NCBI GenBank assembly: GCA_044867805.1
Contig: JBIOVQ010000199.1
Location: 1-5,059 of the forward strand
DNA from: SG8-41 sp044867805
GTDB taxonomy: Bacteria > Pseudomonadota > Gammaproteobacteria > Burkholderiales > SG8-41
DNA: 5,059 bases
Direction of reading: 5' to 3'
A program made the translations under genes and the position numbers. The notes beneath the pieces were generated by a model. That model saw only the letters and a program-made list of their open reading frames with translations. It was not told the DNA's origin and ran no database searches. Numbering within the stretch: the stretch's first letter is position 1; each line of letters starts with the position of its first letter. Below are positions 1 through 5,059 of this stretch, piece by piece.

Positions 1-197
1 CGGGCATCCCGGTCGAGCACGTCGAGCAGATGCGGGTCGCGCTGAAGGCGGCCAACGATTCGGTGAGCAATATCGTGGTTTACGACGGAGCGCCGCACGC
101 CTTCTACGCCGACTACCGGCCGAGCTATCGCAAGGATGCAGCGGAAGACGGCTGGAAGCGCATGCAGGACTGGTTCAGGAAGTACGGCGTCGCCTGA
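1..197 (+). CDS. Dienelactone hydrolase family protein, C-terminal fragment
   Basis: The reading frame enters from the left edge (first whole codon at 3) and ends at TGA 195-197, leaving 64 residues. The fragment has the C-terminal signature of dienelactone hydrolase (carboxymethylenebutenolidase) alpha/beta hydrolases: a strand ending IVVYDGAPHAFY, then an ADYRPSYRKDAAEDGW stretch and a final amphipathic helix with W..M.DWFRKYG. The histidine of PHAF (residue 32 of the fragment) sits where the family's catalytic His lies. The nucleophile and acid residues would be upstream, outside the window. Family members hydrolyse cyclic lactones or related esters in the cytoplasm, as in chloroaromatic degradation, but many paralogues have unknown substrates and this piece cannot tell them apart. 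It converges on the Bug-type gene, with only 31 bases between the two stop codons. Confidence 0.88.
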   Translation, partial: GIPVEHVEQMRVALKAANDSVSNIVVYDGAPHAFYADYRPSYRKDAAEDGWKRMQDWFRKYGVA

Positions 198-228
198 GGA
201 AACCGCCGGATCCCGGTCCGTCGATTTC

Positions 229-1222
229 CTAAGATTTGTCGATCTTGATGCCCATCGTCTTGACGATCGGTTCCCACCGCCTCATCTCGTCCTCGACGTA
301 TCGCTTGTACGCTTCGGGACTTATCGGTGGCTCGATCTCGAACGTGCCGGAGATGAGCAGTTGCTGATAGGACGGCTCGGCCAGCAGCTTGAGATTGGCC
401 GCCGATACCTGATCGACGACTTCCCTCGGCGTGCCCGCGGGCGCGTAGATGCCGATGAAATTCGGACTGACGAGATCGGGCAGGCCCTGCTCGGCCGCGG
501 TCGGAATCTCTGGAGCCGCGGCGAGCCGCTTGCCGTGCGTCACCGCCACGACCCGCATCCTGCCGGAACGGTGCAGCGCCAGGACATGATTGGTCATCGC
601 CGGCACGATCATCGGAATCTGGCCTGCGATGATGTCGATGATCGCCGGCCCCGCCCCGCGATAGGGCACGTGGGTGGTGTCGGTGATCCCCGTCTGCAGC
701 TTGAACTGCTCGCCGGTCAAATGATTGAGCGAACCGTGGCCGGCCGAACCCCAGGGCAGCTTGGCGGGATGAGCTTTGGCTAAGGCGATCAGCTCCCTGA
801 GATTCTTGACCGGCACCGACGGATGGACCGTGATCGCGAAGGCGGTCACCGCGATGCCGGAAACCGGCACCAGATCCTTCAGCGGATCGTAGCTCGGTCT
901 GATACTTGAGCAGACCCTCGGTGATGTGCGTGGTCGCCCCGCCGAGGAGCAGCGTATAGCCGTCGGGACGCTGGCGCGTGGCATGTGCCGCCCCGACCGA
1001 GCCGCCGCCGCCGATGTTCTCGATCACGATCGTGCCGAGCGGATTCTTCATCCGGTCCCCCCAGGGCCGGGCGATGGTGTCGTAGGCCCCGCCCGGCGGG
1101 AACGGGACGATTAATCGGATCGGACGATCAGGATACTTTCCCTGCGCGAAAGTCCCGCGCGGCCTCAGCGCGGGCGCTGCCAACGCGGCCAATCCACCGG
1201 TCAGAAAATGGCGTCGCTTCAT
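229..1222 (-). pseudogene. Bug/TctC-family tripartite tricarboxylate transporter substrate-binding protein, frameshifted
   Basis: Periplasmic solute-binding protein that would deliver small carboxylates or similar ligands to a TctAB-type transporter; many Bug proteins are orphans. ATG at 1220-1222 starts MKRRHFLTGGLAALAAPAL, a Tat-like signal (RRHFL) with possible cleavage after TFA (about residue 26). Family motifs follow: PDRPIRLIVPFPPGGAYD (31-48), a glycine-rich IENIGGGGSVGAA segment and PDGYTLLLG. After Q108 (codon 899-901) the frame breaks. Homology resumes in another minus frame from codon 895-897 as PSYDPLKDLVPVSG and continues through HVPYRGAGPAIIDIIAGQIP to TAG at 229-231. Treating one base near 898 as extra gives about 330 residues, normal for the family, with the usual spacing before YDP. 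The break is not in a homopolymer, so a true mutation and an assembly error are both possible. The ribosome site is weak (GGGA 7 bases before ATG). No TctA or TctB gene is present in the window. Confidence 0.87.
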
Positions 1223-1278
1223 CACAGCATCCCAATTTCGGCGAAATAGGTGTGACCGCGATCCTGGAGCGCTGACGC

Positions 1279-2529
1279 CTAAGGCGTCGCAAAGCGATAC
1301 GATCCGGGGTGCGGCGAGACGAGATTCGAGCCCTGGTACGTGACTCGTCCCCACTCGGTCACATGCTCCCGGCCGTCCAGCTCGAAGCGCGCGCGCACGC
1401 TCCAGAAGTAACGGCTGTCGGGTTCGAGCGCAGCCTGGAGAACGTGTGCGTTAGACGCGATCCTCTCGCGTCGATACACCACTCCCGCGGCAGCCGAATC
1501 GTGTTCGCGGACGATAACGAGGTCGTAAGAGACGTTCTTGACGCGCGCCATTTCCGCCGGCGCCGCCTCCAAGTCGCCGTGGCGCGGAAACTTCTCCCAG
1601 CGTAGCTCTGGCTGGAGCGAACCGACTCTCTCCCACCTCAGGGACCTCAGGGGGCCAAGAAAAACATCCGTCGGCATCAGAGGGCCGCGCGTCGGTGGAT
1701 CTTCAGGCGCCAGCCCGAACGGCCTGAGAACGAGTCCACCTGGGTGCATCTGGCGGTCTGGGAAGGGAAAGAGCAGAAGATTGTGGTCGACGATGTGTCG
1801 GGCGAGCTCGACATGGGCACGCTCAACCTCGGCCTGGAGGGGCTGCGCGCCGTCGGCCATCCACTCGGCGAGCTTGTGGCGCGCGCCTTCGAATTCCGCC
1901 TTGCTGTCGAACAGCACGCCGTGATCGGAGACGCGCACCGCCCGGGCGCGCGCCTCGATGTGAAGCTGTAGCGGCGGATTGAACATGCGGCTGCCGCTCG
2001 TCCTCACGCTGACTAGGCTCACCTCGAGCACGGTGTCCGCCGCGTCAGGCAACTCGACGTAGCGATCAGCGAGCTGCGCGCGCGCGAGTCTCGCGACCTC
2101 GTCGCGCAGGCCCTTGTGGACCTCCGCCGCATCGGAAAGCAGTTGCATGCGGGCCCGCGCCGCTTCGACGCGTTCTCCGCTCTCCGCCTTGGCCGCGCCG
2201 ACGCTGCCGCCGACCAGCGCGGCCACCGGGCAGAGGACGACCATGCCGGCTGCGGCGACGGCGCAGCCGATGGGAGTCCCCGCGCAGCTCGTCGCTGCTG
2301 GCGCGAGGAACGCCACGCACCCGCCGAGGCTGACGCCCCCTGCGCTCATCCCTGCCTCAAGCTTGTCCGCCGGTATTCCGGCGAGATCGACGATCGGCGC
2401 GGGCCCGGCCGCGACCACCGCGACCCGCCCGAGCCCCTGGCGCGACTCGGCGTCGAGTGTGGTCGGCGCCGGAACTGAAGCGCATCCGTACGCCAGCACT
2501 GCGGCGAACAGGCAGGAAAGCCGTCTCAT
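1279..2529 (-). CDS. Probable lipoprotein of unknown function with C-terminal FN3-like region
   Basis: I do not recognise a named family for this 416-residue protein. The N-terminus MRRLSCLFAAVLAYGC is a short positively charged, hydrophobic leader ending in a lipobox-like A-Y-G-C with Cys16, so it is probably exported and lipid-anchored; Tyr in the box is slightly unusual. Residues about 62-113 form a Gly/Ala/Val/Cys-rich segment resembling a glycine-zipper or membrane-inserting stretch. Residues about 118-155 look helical and charged, and 165-260 look alpha/beta. The C-terminal 290-400 has beta-sandwich features of a fibronectin-III-like domain: LRWERVGSLQPELRWEKF, YDLVIVRE, LEPDSRYFWSVRARFEL. 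The start is well supported by a purine-rich ribosome site (GGGGGAGA, about 2534-2541) just ahead of ATG 2527-2529. It lies 153 bases after the threonine synthase-like gene and 56 bases before the Bug gene on the same strand. A role in the envelope is inference. Confidence 0.8.
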   Translation of the reverse strand: MRRLSCLFAAVLAYGCASVPAPTTLDAESRQGLGRVAVVAAGPAPIVDLAGIPADKLEAGMSAGGVSLGGCVAFLAPAATSCAGTPIGCAVAAAGMVVLCPVAALVGGSVGAAKAESGERVEAARARMQLLSDAAEVHKGLRDEVARLARAQLADRYVELPDAADTVLEVSLVSVRTSGSRMFNPPLQLHIEARARAVRVSDHGVLFDSKAEFEGARHKLAEWMADGAQPLQAEVERAHVELARHIVDHNLLLFPFPDRQMHPGGLVLRPFGLAPEDPPTRGPLMPTDVFLGPLRSLRWERVGSLQPELRWEKFPRHGDLEAAPAEMARVKNVSYDLVIVREHDSAAAGVVYRRERIASNAHVLQAALEPDSRYFWSVRARFELDGREHVTEWGRVTYQGSNLVSPHPGSYRFATP

Positions 2530-2622
2530 ACCGTCTCCCCCGATCTGCGGTTCGGGCTCTGGCCCCGGGAGATGACTGCGATCCGGGCCGCCCCTGAGCG
2601 CGATCAGCGGTCACACCGGACA

Positions 2623-2651
2623 AATCTATTCCAACCGCGAGAGCGCGGCAA
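2623..2651 (-). promoter_or_regulatory. Candidate sigma-70 promoter for the lipoprotein gene
   Basis: On the minus strand TTGCCG (2651-2646) is followed after exactly 17 bases by TAGATT (2628-2623). Each hexamer matches the consensus at four of six positions. A start about 7 bases downstream would give a leader of roughly 90 bases before the lipoprotein ATG. The spacer contains the inverted repeat CCGCG-AGAG-CGCGG (2635-2648), which could be an operator or, instead, a weak terminator stem for the upstream gene, although no T-run follows it. The rest of the 2530-2682 gap shows no gene. Confidence 0.4.
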
Positions 2652-2682
2652 CTTCCTTCCCGCGCCCCGGCTGTTTTGACCG

Positions 2683-3819
2683 CTACCCGCTTCGCGCGCC
2701 GAGCTTGAGCAGCTCGCCGATTTTCTCCGACGCCTTCAGCCCGGAGCCGGTGAGCACCAGCACCGTCGCCTCCCCGCGCGCGATGACGCCGCGGGCGATG
2801 AGCTGCGACAGGCCGGCGGCGGCGGCGGCCGAGGTGGGCTCGACGTAGTAGCCTTTGCTTGCCAGCGCCGCCAGGGCGCGCGTGATCTCCTCCTCGCTTA
2901 CCGCCACGATCTCGCCGCCCGAAGCGCGCACCGGCGCCAGCACCTCGCGCATCCGCGTCGGCTTCGAGGACGCGATGCCTTCCGCGATGGTCGGGGCGAC
3001 CGGGGCCGGGACGAAATGCTCGACCCCGGCCCGGAACGCCGCGTAATAGGGAGCGCAATTCGCCGCCTGCACGCCGAACAGTCGCGGCATCCTGGTAATC
3101 TCGCCGTTGCGCTTGAGCTCGGAGAATCCGCGGTCGCAGCCGAGCACATTCGCGCCGTAGCCGACCGGGACCACCACGTTGTCGGGGGCGCGAAAGCCGA
3201 GCTGCTCCCACAGCTCGTAGGCGAGCGTCTTGGTTCCTTCAGCGAAGAACGGCTGCCAGTTGTGGCTGGCGTAGAAGATCTCGCGGCTCATCGCGAGGGC
3301 GGCGTCCGCCACGTCCTGGCGCGAGCCCTTTATCGTCATCACCTCCGCCCCGCAGGCGGCGATCTGCGCGATCTTGGGATACGACGCGGTTTCGGGCACG
3401 AGGACGCGGCAATGAAGGCTCGCGGCCGCGCAGTATGCCGACAGTGACGCACCAGCGTTGCCCGAAGAGTCCTCCAGCACGCGCGTGATACCGCGGCTCT
3501 TGAGATAACTCACCATGACGGTCATGCCGCGGTCCTTGAACGAGCCGCTCGGCATCAGGTAATCGAGCTTCAGCGCGACCGGCACGCCGTCCCACTGGCC
3601 CGCGACCAGCGCGGTCCAGCCCTCGCCCAGCGTGACCGCGCTCTTCGCCTCCACCAGCAGAGCCCGGCGGTAGCGCCACAGCGAGCTTACCGTGGTGTCG
3701 ATGTCTGCTCGCTTGAGCCCCGGCGCATCGCCGAGATTGACGTGAGCCCCCGAGTCGCCGCGCCAGCGCGGCTCGCCCAATGGGTAGATGGCTCCGGTGA
3801 TGGAGTCGATGTAGTGCAT
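2683..3819 (-). CDS. Threonine synthase-like PLP-dependent enzyme (fold type II)
   Basis: A 378-residue cytoplasmic enzyme of the threonine synthase (ThrC, short type) family, which converts O-phosphohomoserine to threonine. Visible motifs in order: LGEGWTAL (64-71, family form LGEGxTPL), SGSFKDRG (91-98) with Lys95 as the PLP Schiff-base lysine, SSGNAGAS (118-125) for cofactor and carboxylate contacts, PVGYGANVLG (218-227) as phosphate-binding loop, YVEPTSAAAAAGL (325-337) and LTGSGLKASEKIG (356-368). The N-terminus Y-I-D-S-I-T-G-A-I-Y-P-L-G-E-P-R-W-R aligns by eye with the CxxCGxxYPLxxPRWRCxCGG knuckle of the family, but the cysteines are absent. That alignment supports the start at ATG 3817-3819, yet no normally spaced Shine-Dalgarno is present; the only purine tract lies 21 bases upstream inside a hairpin. 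No homoserine pathway gene adjoins it, so the substrate could differ from the canonical one (diaminopropionate or cysteate-type relatives exist). Confidence 0.85.
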   Translation of the reverse strand: MHYIDSITGAIYPLGEPRWRGDSGAHVNLGDAPGLKRADIDTTVSSLWRYRRALLVEAKSAVTLGEGWTALVAGQWDGVPVALKLDYLMPSGSFKDRGMTVMVSYLKSRGITRVLEDSSGNAGASLSAYCAAASLHCRVLVPETASYPKIAQIAACGAEVMTIKGSRQDVADAALAMSREIFYASHNWQPFFAEGTKTLAYELWEQLGFRAPDNVVVPVGYGANVLGCDRGFSELKRNGEITRMPRLFGVQAANCAPYYAAFRAGVEHFVPAPVAPTIAEGIASSKPTRMREVLAPVRASGGEIVAVSEEEITRALAALASKGYYVEPTSAAAAAGLSQLIARGVIARGEATVLVLTGSGLKASEKIGELLKLGARSG

Positions 3820-3830
3820 GGGATAACGGA

Positions 3831-3851
3831 ACGAGGGGTGCCTCCCCTCGT
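3831..3851 (-). promoter_or_regulatory. Leader stem-loop enclosing the only SD-like tract of the threonine synthase-like gene
   Basis: A perfect 8-bp inverted repeat, ACGAGGGG (3831-3838) and CCCCTCGT (3844-3851), encloses a 5-base loop. In the minus-strand transcript it reads ACGAGGGG, loop AGGCA, CCCCTCGT, then 11 bases and the ATG. The purine run GAGGGGAGG (3841-3849), the only ribosome-site-like sequence near this start, lies in the left arm and loop. There is no T-run, so it is not an intrinsic terminator. A translational control role is inference. Confidence 0.5.
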
Positions 3852-3880
3852 GCTCCCCGACATCAGCTGGTTAGTACGGA

Positions 3881-3899
3881 TCGTGGATTGTAGCCACGA
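3881..3899 (-). promoter_or_regulatory. Candidate -10 box inside a dyad, for the threonine synthase-like gene
   Basis: On the minus strand TACAAT (3892-3887) matches the -10 consensus at five of six positions and would start a leader of about 60 bases ahead of ATG 3819. It is framed by a perfect inverted repeat, TCGTGG (3881-3886) and CCACGA (3894-3899), so a repressor bound there would cover the box. No good -35 hexamer is seen at 16-18 bases; that region overlaps the T-run of the upstream terminator. Confidence 0.35.
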
Positions 3900-3912
3900 G
3901 AGGGGTACAAGG

Positions 3913-3938
3913 AAAAAGGCAGGGCGAACCCTGCCTTT
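3913..3938 (-). terminator. Intrinsic terminator of the small Lys-rich protein gene
   Basis: A perfect 10-bp stem pairs AAAGGCAGGG (3915-3924) with CCCTGCCTTT (3929-3938) around a 4-base loop. In the minus-strand transcript the loop is UUCG, an exceptionally stable tetraloop, and the stem runs into five U (3917-3913). It lies 46 bases past the TAA at 3985-3987, as expected for a Rho-independent terminator. On the plus strand only a short TTT follows, so it is weaker in that direction, and no plus-strand gene ends there. Confidence 0.88.
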
Positions 3939-3984
3939 CTCAAGAGAAGCGCCGGCGGCTGCCCGCGGCGCCCCGCGCGCAGCC

Positions 3985-4200
3985 TTACTTCTTCTCTTCG
4001 GCCTTCTTCTTGCCCTTGCCTTCGGTCTTCTTGGCTTTCGGTTTGGCGGGCGCCTTCTTGGCGTCGGTCTTCTTCTTCGCCTTCTCGTCCTTCGCCATCG
4101 GAGCCGGCTTGGTGTCGCCCTTGTCCGCGGCTTGCGCCACGGGGATGGAGGCGGCTGCGGCAAAGGCGATCGCGACCAGCGTCGTCAGCAACTTGCTCAT
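3985..4200 (-). CDS. Small exported Lys/Ala-rich protein
   Basis: A 71-residue protein of no named family that I recognise. Residues 1-24 form a clear Sec signal peptide: MSKLL, a hydrophobic Ala-rich core, and VAQA before the predicted cleavage at A24/A25. The mature 47 residues contain 19 lysines plus Ala, Pro, Asp and Glu, no cysteine and no aromatic residue, so it is probably disordered and strongly basic in the periplasm. ATG 4198-4200 is chosen because AAAGGAG (4208-4214) sits 7 bases ahead of it and the signal peptide starts there; the frame's longer upstream extension has neither. It is a single-gene unit, ending at TAA with the strong terminator at 3913-3938 and divergent from the SDR gene. 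The good ribosome site and terminator suggest substantial expression (inference). Composition resembles acid-shock (Asr-like) and histone-tail-like Lys/Ala proteins, but low complexity alone cannot assign it. Confidence 0.82.
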   Translation of the reverse strand: MSKLLTTLVAIAFAAAASIPVAQAADKGDTKPAPMAKDEKAKKKTDAKKAPAKPKAKKTEGKGKKKAEEKK

Positions 4201-4386
4201 GTCATTGCTCCTTTCCTCTCGGGATACGTTCATGTTCCGGAATTCCGTCTCCGGTAAGCGCTCTAACGCGCGGCGGGGGGCGGCGGTTGACCTCCTGAGT
4301 GTCGCCGGCCGGGTACAGTAGAATAGCGACCGGCCCGGCGGGCGCCGGGTGCTGGCGCGTTCAACAACCACTCTCTTTGATCACGT
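4201..4386. other. Divergent intergenic region between the small protein and SDR genes
   Basis: These 186 bases carry the 5' signals of two divergent genes. Next to 4200 is the AAAGGAG ribosome site of the small gene. Farther in is the 10-base palindrome CGGAATTCCG (4238-4247), overlapping a second one, TTCCGGAA (4235-4242). For the SDR gene, TTGACC (4287-4292) resembles a -35 box and TACAGT (4314-4319) or TAGAAT (4319-4324) a -10 box, but the spacings of 21 and 26 bases are too long, so no promoter is called. No purine-rich ribosome site precedes the SDR ATG. Confidence 0.4.
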
Positions 4387-5059
4387 ATGGACCTCAAACT
4401 TTCCGGCCGAACGGCCCTCATCACCGGTGGTTCGCGCGGCATCGGTTTCGGCGCGGCGCAATCGCTCGCGGCCGAGGGCTGCAACCTCCACCTGTCTTCG
4501 CGCAACGCGGCCGACCTCGATGCGGCGCGCAACAAGATCCTGTCCGCCCACAAGGTCAAGATCACCTGCCACCCCCTCGACCTGGCTGTGAGCGAGAACG
4601 CGCGCAAGCTCGGCCAGGCCTGCCGCGACGTGGACATCCTGGTGAACAACGCCGGCGCCATCCCGCAGGGCACGCTCACCGCCCTCGACGAGAAGGTGTG
4701 GCGCGATTCCTGGGACCTCAAGGTGTTCGGCTTCATCAACGTCGCGCGCGAGATCTATGCGGCGATGTGCGAGCGGCGCCGCGGCGTCATCGTCAACGTG
4801 ATCGGCGGCGCGGGCGAGCGCCCCACGGCGGGCTACATCGCCGGCAGCATGGCGAACGCGAGCCTGATGGCGTTCTCCCGCGCCCTTGGTGCCGATAGCC
4901 CCAATCACGGCGTTCGCGTGCTGGGCTTGAACCCCAGCGCGACGGCGACCGAGCGCGGCGTCACGCGCTGGCGCAACCAGGCGCAAAAGGACCTGGGAGA
5001 CCCGGAACGCTGGCGCGAGCTCGCGAAGGGCTTCCCCTTCGGCCGCCCCGCCAACGTGG
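4387..5059 (+). CDS. SDR-fold protein with non-canonical active site, 3' end outside window
   Basis: The frame is open for 224 codons to the window edge; SDR proteins are usually about 250-270 residues, so a short C-terminal part is missing. The Rossmann signature is intact: ALITGGSRGIG with TGGSRGIG at 13-20, and the structural NNAG at 87-90. The classical catalytic tetrad is not. By alignment the Asn of helix 4 is Lys112 (SWDLKVFG), the Ser of the NISS strand is Gly140 (VNVIGGAG), and YSASKAAL reads GSMANASL at 153-160, putting Gly153 for Tyr and Asn157 for Lys. Tyr150 lies nearby. The later LGLNPSATATER resembles the family's VNPGxxxT segment. The start is fixed because an in-frame TGA at 4378-4380 lies just upstream of ATG 4387-4389 and the N-terminus has normal SDR length. 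There is no Shine-Dalgarno. Nucleotide binding is likely; ordinary dehydrogenase activity is doubtful. Confidence 0.87.
   Translation, partial: MDLKLSGRTALITGGSRGIGFGAAQSLAAEGCNLHLSSRNAADLDAARNKILSAHKVKITCHPLDLAVSENARKLGQACRDVDILVNNAGAIPQGTLTALDEKVWRDSWDLKVFGFINVAREIYAAMCERRRGVIVNVIGGAGERPTAGYIAGSMANASLMAFSRALGADSPNHGVRVLGLNPSATATERGVTRWRNQAQKDLGDPERWRELAKGFPFGRPANV

Noticed and set aside
136..783. 215-residue plus-strand frame opposite the Bug gene
   Set aside because: His/Arg/Asp-rich composition typical of an antisense shadow; the minus strand carries clear family motifs over the same bases.
982..1354. Alternative starts for the Bug gene (ATG near 984 in the second frame, ATG near 1354 in the first)
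   Set aside because: The first cuts off the signal peptide and N-terminal domain; the second extends into the lipoprotein gene. ATG 1222 gives a signal peptide at the N-terminus.
2357..3211. 284-residue open frame on the minus strand across the lipoprotein and threonine synthase-like genes
   Set aside because: Arg/Gly/Ala-rich translation with no motif; it overlaps two genes with clear protein features and is a high-GC shadow frame.
4217..4246. ECF-type promoter (GGAATT, 16 bases, TCCCGA) for the small protein gene
   Set aside because: The -10 part matches poorly and several registers fit equally badly, so it is not distinguishable from chance.
3742..4257. 171-residue plus-strand frame with a Leu-rich stretch
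   Set aside because: The Leu/Phe run is the antisense of the lysine codons of the small exported protein, so the apparent membrane segment is an artefact.
4287..4324. TTGACC with TACAGT or TAGAAT as a promoter for the SDR gene
   Set aside because: Spacings of 21 and 26 bases do not suit a sigma-70 promoter, and no better pair is visible.
4201..4371. Upstream extension of the small protein frame to an ATG near 4371
   Set aside because: It would bury the signal peptide inside the protein; ATG 4200 has a good ribosome site and starts the signal peptide directly.
4381..4986. 201-residue minus-strand frame opposite the SDR gene
   Set aside because: Antisense shadow of a gene with intact Rossmann motifs; its Ala/Arg/Val/His-rich translation shows no recognisable domain.
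1..5059. Defence system, toxin-antitoxin pair, mobile element or CRISPR array
   Set aside because: No repeats, transposase, nuclease, helicase or paired small genes of that kind are seen; the genes are metabolic, transport or envelope types.

Overview
The window is high-GC bacterial DNA (clearly above 60% G+C by eye) with dense, well-coded genes. A Bug/TctC-type solute-binding protein, a dienelactone-hydrolase-like protein, an SDR protein and a small Lys/Ala-rich secreted protein together suggest a betaproteobacterium, probably Burkholderiales or a relative. That placement is inference from gene content; no rRNA or marker gene is present.

Layout. (1) 1-197, plus strand: the C-terminal end of a dienelactone hydrolase family protein. 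(2) 229-1222, minus: a tripartite-tricarboxylate-transporter substrate-binding protein (Bug/TctC family), complete from signal peptide to C-terminus but broken by one frameshift near 890-901. (3) 1279-2529, minus: a probable lipoprotein of unknown function with a small-residue hydrophobic segment and a C-terminal fibronectin-III-like region. (4) 2683-3819, minus: a fold-type II PLP enzyme of the threonine synthase family whose N-terminal cysteine knuckle has lost its cysteines. (5) 3985-4200, minus: a 71-residue exported, extremely lysine-rich protein followed by a strong intrinsic terminator. (6) 4387 to the window end, plus, divergent from the rest: an SDR-fold protein that appears to lack all four classical catalytic residues.

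Organisation. The four minus-strand genes read in the order small protein, threonine synthase-like, lipoprotein, Bug protein. The terminator at 3913-3938 separates the small gene from the threonine synthase-like gene. The 153-base gap before the lipoprotein holds a plausible promoter with 17-base spacing, so the lipoprotein and the Bug protein (56 bases apart) may share a transcript. No common pathway links the genes, and the layout looks like ordinary chromosomal neighbourhood. There is no tRNA, rRNA, CRISPR array, insertion sequence or phage gene.

I do not see a clear new multi-gene system. The items most worth a second look are the tetrad-less SDR protein, the hairpin that buries the only Shine-Dalgarno-like tract ahead of the threonine synthase-like gene, the cysteine-free knuckle of that enzyme, and the single-base break in the Bug gene.
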